A stretch of 64,000 nucleotides of DNA, taken from Nocardioides sp. (GTDB taxonomy: Bacteria > Actinomycetota > Actinomycetes > Propionibacteriales > Nocardioidaceae). The notes under the pieces are model-generated. The model had not been told where the DNA came from. It did not search any database and saw nothing but the letters and a program-made list of their open reading frames with translations. Positions 8,176 through 17,039 of this stretch are shown here, in pieces; the first letter of the stretch is position 1, and each line of letters starts with the position of its first letter. The DNA lies in NCBI RefSeq assembly GCF_030150155.1, contig NZ_JASLGR010000058.1, positions 4,705 to 68,704 of the forward strand, in the 5' to 3' direction. The translations under genes were made by a program, and so were the position numbers.

Positions 8176-8919
8176 TTAGACGGGGACGAGCTCCAGGGAC
8201 CCGACGGCGTAGCGCGCCAGGATCGTGCGAGCGATCTCCGGGTGGGCCCCGAGCGGGTCCGAGACCGCCACCGCGCCGGCCTCCAGGGCCAGCTCGGCGG
8301 CACGGTCGGGCAACCAGCCCGGCGCGAGGAAAAGCGAGGCCACGGCGATGTGGCGCTTGCCCTCGGCCCGGAAGGCGCGGACCGCCTCACCGGTCGCCGG
8401 CGGCGCCGAGGAGGCGTACGCCGCCACCACCGGGAGCTTGTGGTGCGAGCCCCACAGCCGGGCCAGACGCGCGACCGCCTGGTTGGCGAGCATGTCCGAG
8501 GAGCCGGCCGCGGCCAGCACCAAGGCGTCCAGCTCGCGCACCCGGTGGGCCCGCAAGGCCTCACGCAGACGGACGTCGAGGACGTTGAGCAGGGTGTTCT
8601 CCAGACCGATGATCCCGGCAGCCCGGATCGCGATCTCGGGGTGGCGCTCGGCGGCCGCGGCGATCGCGGCGGGCACGTCGACCTTGGCGTGGTAGGCCTC
8701 GCTGAGCAGCAGCGGGACGACCACGATCTCGCGGTGGCCGGCCTTGACCAGGCGGTTCACCACCGTCTCGAACGACGGCTTCGAGAGCTCCAGGAACGCC
8801 TCGACGACCGTGAGGTCGGGACGGGTGCGGCGCACCTCGTCGACCAGGGCCGTGATGGTGGCCGCATGCCGGGGATCACGGGAGCCGTGAGCCAGGGCGA
8901 CCAGGGCAGGTGCTGTCAT
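8176..8919 (-). CDS. cbiX: Sirohydrochlorin chelatase (CbiX/SirB family)
   Basis: Inserts Fe2+ (or Co2+) into sirohydrochlorin to give siroheme for sulfite reductase. The 247-residue product is a tandem two-domain chelatase: the first begins MTAPALVALAHGSRDPR with the metal-binding His of AHGS and continues to VVPLLLSEAYHAKVD; the second carries ALVLAAAGSSDMLAN and VASLFLAPGWLPDRA, where the equivalent motif is degenerate. ATG 8919 is preceded by a strong AAGGAGG 9 bases upstream. It is the last gene of a sir-cysH-chelatase unit, and that context makes siroheme the likely product. Confidence 0.9.
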   Translation of the reverse strand: MTAPALVALAHGSRDPRHAATITALVDEVRRTRPDLTVVEAFLELSKPSFETVVNRLVKAGHREIVVVPLLLSEAYHAKVDVPAAIAAAAERHPEIAIRAAGIIGLENTLLNVLDVRLREALRAHRVRELDALVLAAAGSSDMLANQAVARLARLWGSHHKLPVVAAYASSAPPATGEAVRAFRAEGKRHIAVASLFLAPGWLPDRAAELALEAGAVAVSDPLGAHPEIARTILARYAVGSLELVPV

Positions 8920-8944
8920 AGCAGCGAGCCTCCTTTCGAAAGGT

Positions 8945-9691
8945 TCAGGAGTGGATGCCGCACTCGGTCTTGCCGGTGCCGGCCCAGCGGCCACTGCGCG
9001 GGTCGTCGCCCGGCGCGACCCGGCGGGTGCACGGTGCGCAGCCGATCGACGGGTAGCCGTCGTAGGCCAGCGGGTTGACCAGCACGCCGTTCTCGGCGAT
9101 GTAGCGCTCGACCTGCTGGTCGCTCCACCGCGCGATCGGGGAGACCTTCACCTTGCCGCGCTTGGCGTCCCAGCCGATCACGGGCGCGATCACCCGGTTA
9201 TGGGTCTCGGCGCGACGCAGACCGGTCGCCCAGGCGTCGTACCCCGACAGCGACTCGGCCAGCGGGGTGACCTTGCGCAGCTTGCAGCACAGGTCGGGGT
9301 CGGTGCGGAAGAGGTCCTTGCCGTACTGGGCGTCCTGCTCCTCCACGCTCTGCACCGGGGCGATCGTGATCAGGTTGACGTCCAGGGTGGCCGCCACCGC
9401 GTCGCGGGTGCCGATGGTCTCGATGAAGTGGTAGCCGGTGTCGAGGAAGACGACGTCGACGCCGGGGACGACCTTCGCGGCCAGGTGCGCGAGCACCGCG
9501 TCACCCATCGAGGAGGTGATGCAGAACCGCTCGCCGAAGGTAGCGGCAGCCCACTCGATGATGTGCTCGGCCGGAGCGAGCTCCAGTTCGGCGCCCCAGT
9601 GCGAGACGATCTCGCGCAGTTCCTCGGAGCTGCGCCCGGTCGTCGTGGCACCGCGGAAGGCCCGCGCTGCGGTGGTGGCCAGGGTGCTCAT
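8945..9691 (-). CDS. cysH: Phosphoadenylyl/adenylyl-sulfate reductase
   Basis: Reduces activated sulfate to sulfite. The 248-residue protein has the PP-loop fold (ITSSMGDAVLAHLA), the C135-C136 pair (DLCCKLRKV) and C218-A-P-C221, which together bind a [4Fe-4S] cluster and indicate an APS reductase rather than the cluster-free PAPS type, and the catalytic tail GKTECGIHS with C244. The ATG overlaps the stop of sir by four bases (ATGA). No cysD/cysN or sulfate transporter genes lie in the window. Confidence 0.93.
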   Translation of the reverse strand: MSTLATTAARAFRGATTTGRSSEELREIVSHWGAELELAPAEHIIEWAAATFGERFCITSSMGDAVLAHLAAKVVPGVDVVFLDTGYHFIETIGTRDAVAATLDVNLITIAPVQSVEEQDAQYGKDLFRTDPDLCCKLRKVTPLAESLSGYDAWATGLRRAETHNRVIAPVIGWDAKRGKVKVSPIARWSDQQVERYIAENGVLVNPLAYDGYPSIGCAPCTRRVAPGDDPRSGRWAGTGKTECGIHS

Positions 9692-11400
9692 CGCACGAGA
9701 TCCTCATCTGCTCTGGCGACCCAGGTGGTGAAGGACTCGCCGTCGTTGCGGTCGGCGAGGTAGTTCGTCGCGAGGGTGCTGATGTAGTCGTCCAGGCCGG
9801 CGCTGGTGACCTTGTGCTGGCGCAGCTTGCGGCCGAAGTTGGCCTGCAGGCCGATCGCGCCGCCGAGGTGCACCTGGAAGCCTTCGACCTGCTCGCCGTT
9901 CTCGTCGGTGACGAGCTGGCCCTTGAGGCCGATGTCGGCGACCTGGGTGCGGGCGCACGCGTTGGGGCAGCCGTTGACGTTGACGGTGATGCCCTGCTCG
10001 CCGAAGTCGCCCACCGGGAAGCGCTGCTCCAAGGTGGTGATCAGGTCGGCGCTGCGGTTCTTCGTGTCGACGATGGCCAGCTTGCAGAACTCGATGCCGG
10101 TGCAGGCCATCGTGTTGCGTCGCCAGTTCGACGGCCGCGCCGAGAGGCCGAGCGTGTCGAGTTCCTCGACGAGAGCCTCGGCCCGGTCGGCGTCGACGCC
10201 GAGGATGACGATCTTCTGGTACGCCGTGAGGCGTGCGCCGGCAGCGTCGTACTTCTCGATCAGGTCGGCCAGGCCGACCAGCAGCGAGCCGGAGATCCGG
10301 CCGACGGTCGGGGCGACACCGACGTAGACCTTGCCGTCCTTCTGCGGGTGGACGCCGATGTGGTCGCGGTGCGCCGTCGGCGTCTCGGGGGACGGGTTGT
10401 CGAGCAGGGTGTGGCCCAGGTACTCGTTCTCCAGGACCTCGCGGAACTTGGCGCCGCCCCAGTCGGCGACGAGGAACTTCAGCCGAGCCTTGGAGCGCAG
10501 CCGGCGGTAGCCGTAGTCACGGAAGATGCCCGCGACACCGGCCCACACGTCGGGGACCTCGTCGATCGGCACCCAGACGCCGAGCTTCTCGGTCAGGTGC
10601 GGGTTGGTAGACAGGCCACCGCCGACCCAGACGTCGAAGCCGGGGCCGTGCTCGGGGTGGACCGAGGCGACGAAGGCGACGTCGTTGGTCTCGGGGGAGA
10701 CGTCGTGGCTGGGGTGACCGGTCAGCGCGGTCTTGAACTTCCGCGGGAAGTTCGAGAAGCGCGGGTCGCCGATGTAGAGCCGCTTGATCTCCTCCAGGGC
10801 GGAGGTGCCGTCGATGATCTCGTCGGCGGCGACGCCGGCGACAGGGGAGCCGAGGAAGGGGCGCGGCGAGTCGCCGCAGGCCTCGACCGTGGAGAGTCCG
10901 GCCTCTTCGAGGCGCTCCCAGATCTCGGGGACGTTCTCGATCTCGATCCAGTGGTACTGGATGTTCTGCCGGTCGGTGACGTCGGCGGTGTCGCGGCCGA
11001 AGTCGCGGCCGATGGTGCCCAGGGCGCGCACCGCCTGGTGGGTCAGCAGCGCGCCGTCGGAGCGGACCCGCATCATGAAGTAGCGGTCGTCCAGCTCCTC
11101 CTCGTCGAGGGTCGCGGTCTTGCCGCCGTCGATCCCGGGCTTGCGCTGGGTGTAGAGCCCCATCCAGCGGAACCGGCCGCGCAGGTCCGAGGGGTCGATC
11201 GAGTCGAAGCCGCGCTTGGAGTAAATGTTGATGATCCGCGCCCGGACGTTCAGCGGGTCGTCGTCCTTCTTGGACTGCTCGTTCTTGTTGAGCGGCTCGG
11301 TGTAGCCGAGTGCCCATTGGCCCTCACCGCGCTTGGGGCGCGGAATCTCGGTCTTGGTGGCCGGGGTGGGCTTGTAGCGGAGGTCAGGCACAGGATCCAT
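9688..11400 (-). CDS. sir: Ferredoxin-dependent sulfite reductase (NirA/Sir family)
   Basis: Six-electron reduction of sulfite to sulfide using siroheme and a [4Fe-4S] cluster. The 570-residue protein has two ferredoxin-like half domains (about residues 80-150 and 325-400), the siroheme/cluster motifs ACTGIEFC and NGCPNACAR, and RPRPFLG/GRFRWMG-type contacts. GLYTQRKPG and VEACGDSPRP match the regions that supply the Tyr-Cys crosslink described for the mycobacterial NirA sulfite reductase, which favours sulfite over nitrite. Clustered cysH and a siroheme chelatase agree. No clear Shine-Dalgarno precedes ATG 11400; GTG 11388 is an alternative start. Confidence 0.92.
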   Translation of the reverse strand: MDPVPDLRYKPTPATKTEIPRPKRGEGQWALGYTEPLNKNEQSKKDDDPLNVRARIINIYSKRGFDSIDPSDLRGRFRWMGLYTQRKPGIDGGKTATLDEEELDDRYFMMRVRSDGALLTHQAVRALGTIGRDFGRDTADVTDRQNIQYHWIEIENVPEIWERLEEAGLSTVEACGDSPRPFLGSPVAGVAADEIIDGTSALEEIKRLYIGDPRFSNFPRKFKTALTGHPSHDVSPETNDVAFVASVHPEHGPGFDVWVGGGLSTNPHLTEKLGVWVPIDEVPDVWAGVAGIFRDYGYRRLRSKARLKFLVADWGGAKFREVLENEYLGHTLLDNPSPETPTAHRDHIGVHPQKDGKVYVGVAPTVGRISGSLLVGLADLIEKYDAAGARLTAYQKIVILGVDADRAEALVEELDTLGLSARPSNWRRNTMACTGIEFCKLAIVDTKNRSADLITTLEQRFPVGDFGEQGITVNVNGCPNACARTQVADIGLKGQLVTDENGEQVEGFQVHLGGAIGLQANFGRKLRQHKVTSAGLDDYISTLATNYLADRNDGESFTTWVARADEDLVR

Positions 11401-11434
11401 TGGAACCCGATCAGACGTGAGCCTTCAACTTCGC

Positions 11435-11470
11435 GTCTCACATCGTGAATCTTCATCCAGAATATGAGAC
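11435..11470. promoter_or_regulatory. Inverted GTCTCA/TGAGAC pair between sir and glyA
   Basis: GTCTCA at 11435-11440 and TGAGAC at 11465-11470 form an inverted pair separated by 24 bases in the gap between the divergent sir and glyA genes. The spacing (about three helical turns centre to centre) would suit a regulator binding two half-sites or one site per promoter. No known factor is assigned. Confidence 0.4.
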
Positions 11471-11490
11471 ACGGAAGGATGGACGCCGGA

Positions 11491-11520
11491 TTGGTCGAGA
11501 AACGCCGCCGTTACTACGCT
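11491..11520 (+). promoter_or_regulatory. glyA promoter, leaderless type
   Basis: TTGGTC (11491-11496) and TACGCT (11515-11520) are separated by 18 bases. The -10 hexamer ends six bases before ATG 11527, so transcription should begin at or next to the A of the start codon. No Shine-Dalgarno sequence is present. Confidence 0.7.
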
Positions 11521-11526
11521 GTGACC

Positions 11527-12978
11527 ATGGCTGACCAGAGCGCTCTGAACTCCTTGACGTCCTCCGCATATCAGCAGGCTCTCGAGGTCATCGCCTCGGT
11601 CGAGCCCCGGGTCGCCGAGGCCACCCGCGCCGAGCTCGCCGACCAGCGCGCCTCCCTGAAGCTGATCGCCTCGGAGAACTACGCCTCGCCGGCCGTGCTC
11701 CTCGCGATGGGCACCTGGTTCTCCGACAAGTACGCCGAGGGCACCGTCGGTCACCGCTTCTACGCCGGCTGCCAGAACGTCGACACCGTCGAGTCGCTGG
11801 CCGCCGAGCACGCTCGCGAGCTCTTCGGCGCCGAGTACGCCTACGTCCAGCCGCACTCCGGCATCGACGCCAACCTGACCGCCTACTGGGCGATCCTGGC
11901 CCACCGGGTCGAGGGCCCGTGGCTCAAGGACGCCGGCGTGAAGAACATGAACGACCTCTCCGAGGCCGACTGGGAGAAGCTGCGCAACGAGCTCGGCAAC
12001 CAGCGCCTGCTCGGCATGTCGCTCGACGCCGGTGGTCACCTCACCCACGGCTTCCGCCCGAACATCTCCGGCAAGATGTTCCACCAGAACCAGTACGGCA
12101 CCGACCCCGAGACCGGCCTGCTCGACTACGACGCCGTCGCCACGAAGGTCAAGGAGTTCAAGCCGCTCATCCTGGTCGCCGGCTACTCGGCCTACCCGCG
12201 TCGGGTGAACTTCGCCAAGATGCGCGAGATCGCCGACTCCGTGGGCGCCACCCTGATGGTCGACATGGCCCACTTCGCCGGTCTGGTCGCCGGCAAGGTG
12301 TTCACCGGCGAGGAGAACCCGGTTCCCTACGCCCACGTCGTCACCTCGACCTCGCACAAGTCGCTGCGCGGCCCGCGTGGTGGCTTCATCCTCTCCACCG
12401 AGGAGTACGCCCCCAGCGTCGACCGTGGCTGCCCGATGGTGCTCGGCGGCCCGCTCTCGCACGTGATGGCCGCCAAGGCCGTCGCCTTCGCCGAGGCCCG
12501 CCAGGACTCCTTCCAGACCTACGCCCAGAACGTGGCCGACAACGCCCAGTCGCTGGCCGAGGGCTTCAAGAAGCGCGGCATCAAGCTCGTCACCGACGGC
12601 ACCGACAACCACATCGTGCTGCTCGACGTCTCGGGCCTGGGCATCACCGGTCGCCAGGCCGAGTCCGCGCTGCTCGACTCCGGCATCGTGACCAACCGCA
12701 ACTCCGTCCCGGCCGACCCGAACGGTGCCTGGTACACCTCCGGCGTCCGTCTGGGCACCCCCGCCCTGACCACCCGCGGCCTGGGTGGCACCGACTTCGA
12801 CTACGTGGCCGAGCTCATCGCCACGGTCCTGAAGTCCACCACCCCGGGCACCACCGCCGCCGGTGCGCCGTCCAAGGCGTCGTACAACATCGCCGACGGT
12901 GTCGCGGAGAAGACCAAGGCCGCTGCGGCCGAGCTGATGGGCAAGTTCCCGCTGTACCCGGGTCTCGACCTGAGCTGA
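11527..12978 (+). CDS. glyA: Serine hydroxymethyltransferase
   Basis: PLP enzyme that interconverts serine and glycine and loads tetrahydrofolate with one-carbon units. PLP-binding lysine K278 lies in TSTSHKSLRGPRGG, with GTVGHRFYAGCQNVD and MVDMAHFAGLVAGK as further family motifs. At 483 residues it is longer than the usual 420 because of an insertion around residues 130-185 (VEGPWLKDAGVKNMNDLSEADWEKL region), a long form seen in some actinobacteria. ATG 11527 is chosen from the leaderless promoter; in-frame GTG 11521 and ATG 11464 are upstream alternatives. Confidence 0.95.
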   Translation: MADQSALNSLTSSAYQQALEVIASVEPRVAEATRAELADQRASLKLIASENYASPAVLLAMGTWFSDKYAEGTVGHRFYAGCQNVDTVESLAAEHARELFGAEYAYVQPHSGIDANLTAYWAILAHRVEGPWLKDAGVKNMNDLSEADWEKLRNELGNQRLLGMSLDAGGHLTHGFRPNISGKMFHQNQYGTDPETGLLDYDAVATKVKEFKPLILVAGYSAYPRRVNFAKMREIADSVGATLMVDMAHFAGLVAGKVFTGEENPVPYAHVVTSTSHKSLRGPRGGFILSTEEYAPSVDRGCPMVLGGPLSHVMAAKAVAFAEARQDSFQTYAQNVADNAQSLAEGFKKRGIKLVTDGTDNHIVLLDVSGLGITGRQAESALLDSGIVTNRNSVPADPNGAWYTSGVRLGTPALTTRGLGGTDFDYVAELIATVLKSTTPGTTAAGAPSKASYNIADGVAEKTKAAAAELMGKFPLYPGLDLS

Positions 12979-12980
12979 TG

Positions 12981-13042
12981 GTGGGTTAACTGCTGGTGAA
13001 AAGGCCCTCGGGCACGGGGTTTACCCACCTTCACCAGCAGTT
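12981..13042. terminator. Two interleaved inverted repeats after glyA (bidirectional terminator or pseudoknot)
   Basis: AACTGCTGGTGAA (12988-13000) is perfectly complementary to TTCACCAGCAGTT (13030-13042). A second pair, GTGGGTTAAC (12981-12990) and GTTTACCCAC (13019-13028), matches 9 of 10. The pairs interleave rather than nest, so they could form alternative hairpins or a pseudoknot. The element sits between convergent glyA and the membrane-protein gene and probably ends both transcripts, although no T-run follows. Confidence 0.65.
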
Positions 13043-13045
13043 ACC

Positions 13046-13546
13046 TCATCTGGGTGGGGGGCCACAGAGCGGCTCCACGGCCAGCAGCCCCAGGGTGCCG
13101 AGCCAGACCGTAGCGACCAGCCACCCGGACTCGGCTGCCAGCGTCCCAAGGATCGCTGCGGCGAGCGCAATCGCGGGTCTGAGGAACGTCATCGGGCCGA
13201 GGATGACCGCGCTGGCCAGATAGGTCAGCCGCCATGACAACGCCCGGTAGACGATCAGGGCGCCCACGACCAGGATTGCGTACGGCGCCAGCGCCAGCAG
13301 CATCGTGCGCGCGGTGTGGCCCAGGTCGGCTCCGGTCCACCCGCCCGCGCTGAGCGCGAGGACGAGGGTCGCCGGGACCAGCGCCAGTACGCCGACCGCG
13401 GCGCCGCGACGCAGGCCCGCCCGGTCCTGGGCACGATGGTCGATCAGGCCGGTGCGGCCCAGGCTCGCCCGCAGGCCGCTGAAGACGGCGTCCAGGGCGC
13501 CGATCGTGCCGATCGCGACGGCCGCTGCGAGGTCGGCCGCGCTCAT
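13046..13546 (-). CDS. Uncharacterised membrane protein
   Basis: A 166-residue hydrophobic protein with about four to five predicted spans (ALVPATLVLALSA, TMLLALAPYAILVVGALIVY, LTYLASAVILGPMTF, AIALAAAILGTLA, WLVATVWLGTLGLLAV). I do not recognise the family. The N-terminus MSAADLAAAVAIGTIGALDAVFSGLRASLGRTGLIDHRAQDRAG could form an amphipathic loop. ATG 13546 overlaps the methyltransferase stop by four bases, making it the last gene of the 18031-to-13046 operon. The longer upstream frame is a shadow of the methyltransferase gene. Confidence 0.75.
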   Translation of the reverse strand: MSAADLAAAVAIGTIGALDAVFSGLRASLGRTGLIDHRAQDRAGLRRGAAVGVLALVPATLVLALSAGGWTGADLGHTARTMLLALAPYAILVVGALIVYRALSWRLTYLASAVILGPMTFLRPAIALAAAILGTLAAESGWLVATVWLGTLGLLAVEPLCGPPPR

Positions 13547-14406
13547 CGGCGTACGCCGACCAGGGGACGCAGCACGTCGAGCGCGCGCGGATGCCAGCGC
13601 CCGCCCTCGCGGACCGCGCAGTCGTACGCCGGCGAGCCCCGCCGAGCGGCGTCCAGCAGCACCTCGGCGGGGTGGGCGCGCAGGGCCGAGAGCACCCCGT
13701 CGTGACGCGAGACCGGCTCCCGCATCCGCGCCGCGTGGAAGATCCATGCCCCGAGCGTGGACCACAGGCAGGGCGCGATGTCCCAGTGCGCGTACGCCGC
13801 CACGCCTAGGGTCTGTGTCGCGGCCAGGAACCGCGCGATCTCGTCGGCCTCCAGATGGTGCAGGAACCCCGAGGAGATCATCACCGTCCGTGGCCCGTCG
13901 GTGACCGCGAGGCCGGGTGTGAGCGCGTCGCCGCGCAGGAACGTGCAGTCCAGACCCTCGCTGCGGGCCAGGCGGGTGGCCTCGGCGATCAGCACCGGGT
14001 TGAGGTCCACCCCGACCAGCTCCACCCCGGGCAGGTCGCCCCGGTAGGCGATCTCACGCAGCACGTGACCGGTGCCGCAGCCGACGTCGACGACCCGGAC
14101 GGGGCCGGGACCCGGCGGCAGGTCGGCGATCAGGGCCGCGACCACCTCGGCGATCCGACGCCCGAGCTGGAGCTCCTCGCCGAGCCGTTGCAGCTCGGCG
14201 TGGATGCGCAGCCCGAGCGCGTCGACCTGCGGTGCGTTCAGGGTGCCGTCGGCGCTCGCCGGCAGTCGGGAGAGCAGCTGTGCGGCCCGGCGCTGCCCAC
14301 GGTTCCGGGCACCGGCGACGATCTCGTGACGGCGCACCGGGAGCCGGGTGCCGTCGGCGTCGAAGGACCAGAGCAGGTCGGTGACCTCCAGGCGCCGCGA
14401 CGTCAT
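13543..14406 (-). CDS. SAM-dependent class I methyltransferase
   Basis: A 287-residue protein whose central part has the SAM-binding motif I VVDVGCGTGHVLREIA, the acidic end of strand 2 (VELVGVDLNP) and motif III-like FLRGDALTPG, followed by MISSGFLHHLEADEIARFL. About 95 N-terminal residues precede the Rossmann fold and may form a substrate lid. The substrate is unknown. Four-base overlaps link it to the fusion enzyme upstream and the membrane protein downstream. Confidence 0.85.
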   Translation of the reverse strand: MTSRRLEVTDLLWSFDADGTRLPVRRHEIVAGARNRGQRRAAQLLSRLPASADGTLNAPQVDALGLRIHAELQRLGEELQLGRRIAEVVAALIADLPPGPGPVRVVDVGCGTGHVLREIAYRGDLPGVELVGVDLNPVLIAEATRLARSEGLDCTFLRGDALTPGLAVTDGPRTVMISSGFLHHLEADEIARFLAATQTLGVAAYAHWDIAPCLWSTLGAWIFHAARMREPVSRHDGVLSALRAHPAEVLLDAARRGSPAYDCAVREGGRWHPRALDVLRPLVGVRR

Positions 14407-17039
14407 CGCCGTCCGCGGCGGCCGAGCACGCGGTCCAGCGCGGCGACGACGACGTCGACCGACTCCGCGGTGATCACCAGTGGCGGCTTGAGCTTCAGGA
14501 CGTTCTTGAAGTCGCCGGTCGCCTGGACGATGACGCCCTCGTGCAGCATCGCCTCGCAGACCGCCGCGGCCAGGTCGGTGGCCGGCTCGAACGTGGCTCG
14601 ATCGGTGACCAGTTCGAGGCCGAGATAGAGCCCCATCCCGTGCACGGCGCCGATCGCCTGATGGCGTTCGGCCAGCGCCGTCAGCCCGGCGTGGAACCGG
14701 TCTCCGACCACCCGGGCGTTGTCCTGCAGCCGCTCGGCCTCCATCACGTCGAGCACGGCCAGGCCGATCGCGGCCGACACCGGGGAGCCGCCCGCGGAGG
14801 AGAAGAACGACCCCTGGGCGGCGTACGAGGCGGCGATTGCGGGGGTGGTGATCACCGCGCCCAGCGGCTGGCCGTTGCCCATCGCCTTGGCGATCGTGAT
14901 GATGTCGGGCGTCGCGCCTTGCTGTTCGAAGCCCCAGAAGTGGTGCCCCAGCCGGCCGTAGCCGACCTGGACCTCGTCGCTGATGCAGACCCCGCCGAGC
15001 GCCCTGACCCGCTCGAAGACCCCGGCCAGGTAGCCCTCAGGCAGCAGCACGCCGCCGCCGTTGCCGAAGAGCGGCTCCAGGATCACCCCGGCGATCTGAT
15101 CCCGGTCGAGAGCGTCCAGCCGGGCATCGAGGTCGGCGAGGTACGCCGGCCCGGAGCCGGGTCCACGATGGGTGCCGCGGACCTGGTTGGGGGCGTCGAT
15201 CAGCTCCACCCAGGCGGGGCGGGTCTCCAGTGCCTGCGGGTTGTCGCCGAGGGAGCTGGTGACGGCGTCCGACGCCATCGTCCAGCCGTGGTAGGCCTCC
15301 CGGGCAGCGAGGATCCGCTCGCGTCCGGTGGCGGCCCGGGCCAGCTGGAGCGCCAGGTCGACGGCCTCGGAGCCGGAGTTGACCAGGAAGACCTGGTCCA
15401 GGCCGTCGGGGGCGAGTGCGGCGAGCCGCTCGCAGAGCTCGACCGCGGCGGCGTAGTGGAACCGCGAGTTGGTGTTGAGCAGGCTCCACTGCCGGGTAGC
15501 GGCACGGGTCAGCACCGGGTGGGCGTGGCCGGTGGTGGCGACGTTGTTGACCGCGTCGATGTAGACGTTCGCGCGGGTGTCGATCAGGAACTCACGCCAG
15601 CCGCGTTCGATCTGCGGGGGAGCGGCGTAGTAGTGCTCCTGCACCGCGGCCAGGTGGGCGTCGCGGCGCTCCAGCAGCCGATCCGGGTCGGGGACCGGTG
15701 CGGCAATGTCGGTGCTGATGAACGGCGTCGGATCGGGGCAGATCCGGCGCCAGACCTCCTCGGCCCGGGCGGTGACGAACCGCGGCGGGGTGCCCGGCAG
15801 CGTGCAGCACTGCACCACCTGACCGGCGATCTCCCCGGCCAGGGAGAGGACCGGGTCGGTGCCCGGGCGATGGTGGGGCACCGCGCGGTCGAGGCGGTAC
15901 TCGCCGTAGCGGGTCGCCAGCGTCGCCGGGATCCGGGTGGTCGCCTCCGGACGCAGCCAGGCGCCGTCGTCCCAGGCGGGGCTGGTGACGCCGAGGTCGA
16001 CGGTACGGAACCGGTTGCCCGGCACCGGTCCGACCAGACGCGGCGCGCCGAGCGGCTGCCCGACACCCCGGATCAGCCAGGTCAGCTCCTCAGGGTCGAG
16101 GGCGAGGGCTGCGGCGAGGGCGGCCGCCTCGTCCCCGGCCCGCTCGGCGGCGTAGGCGTTGTCGGGCTCGTGCTCGGCGATGCTCGACGCGCTGGCGACC
16201 AGCACCGCCGCCCGCAGCACCACCAGCGGCCACAGTGCGGTCAGCTCGACGTCGGTGAGCTGCACCTCGGCGGCGAACGCCTCGACGCAGGCCAGCACCG
16301 CGGCGACGTCGTCGGGGGTCTTGCCGAGCAGGCTGGTCAGGGTCACCGCCAGCTCGGCGCAGCGCCAGCCAGTGGCCAGATCGCCGAAGTCGATCACGCC
16401 GGCCTCGCCGCCGGCGGTCAGCACGACGTTGTCGTCGGTGAGGTCACCGTGGATCACCTGGAGGGGCAGGTCTGCGCGGAGCGGTCGGAGTCGGCGTACG
16501 GCCTCGGCGGTGACCTCGGTGAGGTCGGGGCGCAGGGCGTCGATCACCTCCGTGGCGACCCGCAGGTCCCACTGCGAGGGGGCAGCCTCGACGATCTCCG
16601 CGAACGCGCCCAGGGCGGTGATCGTCCGCGCCGCGGTGATGCCCAGCAGCCGACACTCCTCGAGTCCGAAGACGTCGCGCTCCAGCAGCGGGGTGCCCTC
16701 GAGGTAGGTCAGGAGGTGGGTGAGGAAGCGGTGGCCGCCGACCTCGACCTCCTCGACGGTCCCGATCGGCTCCGGTGCCCTCAACCCGGCATGGATCACG
16801 GCGCGCAGGGCGGCGTGCTGGGCCTCCAGGGCGGTCCGCTCCCAGGCGGGGTTGGCGACCTTGAGCACCATCCGGTGGATGCTGTCGGGCGGCGTCAGCC
16901 TGAAGTTCCGGTCCTGGTTGGAGCCCAGCTCGACGACCTCGGTCTCGGGCGGGAACGCCCACAGCTCCCCAGCGATCCGCACCGCGTCGGCGGCGCTGAC
17001 GGCCGGCCGGGGAGGGATGCTGGTCCGGTCAGGAGTCAC
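14403..17039 (-). CDS. Phosphotransferase (APH)-class III aminotransferase fusion protein
   Basis: An 878-residue two-enzyme protein. The N-terminal 300 residues form an aminoglycoside-phosphotransferase-like kinase domain with Brenner-type motif VIHGDLTDDNVVL and a DFG-equivalent VIDFGDLATGW. A linker of about 130 residues follows. The C-terminal 430 residues are a class III PLP aminotransferase with FLVNSGSEAVDLALQLAR, CISDEVQVGYGRLG and PLP lysine K718 in IAKAMGNGQPLG. Relatives include kinase-aminotransferase or phospholyase proteins acting on phospho-amino compounds, suggesting that the kinase product feeds the PLP domain; that is inference. GTG 17039 overlaps the DUF2804 stop (GTGA). 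Confidence 0.88.
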   Translation of the reverse strand: MTPDRTSIPPRPAVSAADAVRIAGELWAFPPETEVVELGSNQDRNFRLTPPDSIHRMVLKVANPAWERTALEAQHAALRAVIHAGLRAPEPIGTVEEVEVGGHRFLTHLLTYLEGTPLLERDVFGLEECRLLGITAARTITALGAFAEIVEAAPSQWDLRVATEVIDALRPDLTEVTAEAVRRLRPLRADLPLQVIHGDLTDDNVVLTAGGEAGVIDFGDLATGWRCAELAVTLTSLLGKTPDDVAAVLACVEAFAAEVQLTDVELTALWPLVVLRAAVLVASASSIAEHEPDNAYAAERAGDEAAALAAALALDPEELTWLIRGVGQPLGAPRLVGPVPGNRFRTVDLGVTSPAWDDGAWLRPEATTRIPATLATRYGEYRLDRAVPHHRPGTDPVLSLAGEIAGQVVQCCTLPGTPPRFVTARAEEVWRRICPDPTPFISTDIAAPVPDPDRLLERRDAHLAAVQEHYYAAPPQIERGWREFLIDTRANVYIDAVNNVATTGHAHPVLTRAATRQWSLLNTNSRFHYAAAVELCERLAALAPDGLDQVFLVNSGSEAVDLALQLARAATGRERILAAREAYHGWTMASDAVTSSLGDNPQALETRPAWVELIDAPNQVRGTHRGPGSGPAYLADLDARLDALDRDQIAGVILEPLFGNGGGVLLPEGYLAGVFERVRALGGVCISDEVQVGYGRLGHHFWGFEQQGATPDIITIAKAMGNGQPLGAVITTPAIAASYAAQGSFFSSAGGSPVSAAIGLAVLDVMEAERLQDNARVVGDRFHAGLTALAERHQAIGAVHGMGLYLGLELVTDRATFEPATDLAAAVCEAMLHEGVIVQATGDFKNVLKLKPPLVITAESVDVVVAALDRVLGRRGRR

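Noticed and set aside
9814..11448. A 544-codon plus-strand frame antisense to sulfite reductase
   Set aside because: It is a shadow; sir has intact siroheme and cluster motifs on the other strand.
11250..11456. Cysteine-rich leader peptide upstream of sir
   Set aside because: A short minus-strand frame starts MKIHDVRREVEG and contains one Cys, but it runs far into sir and lacks the compact form of actinobacterial leader peptides.
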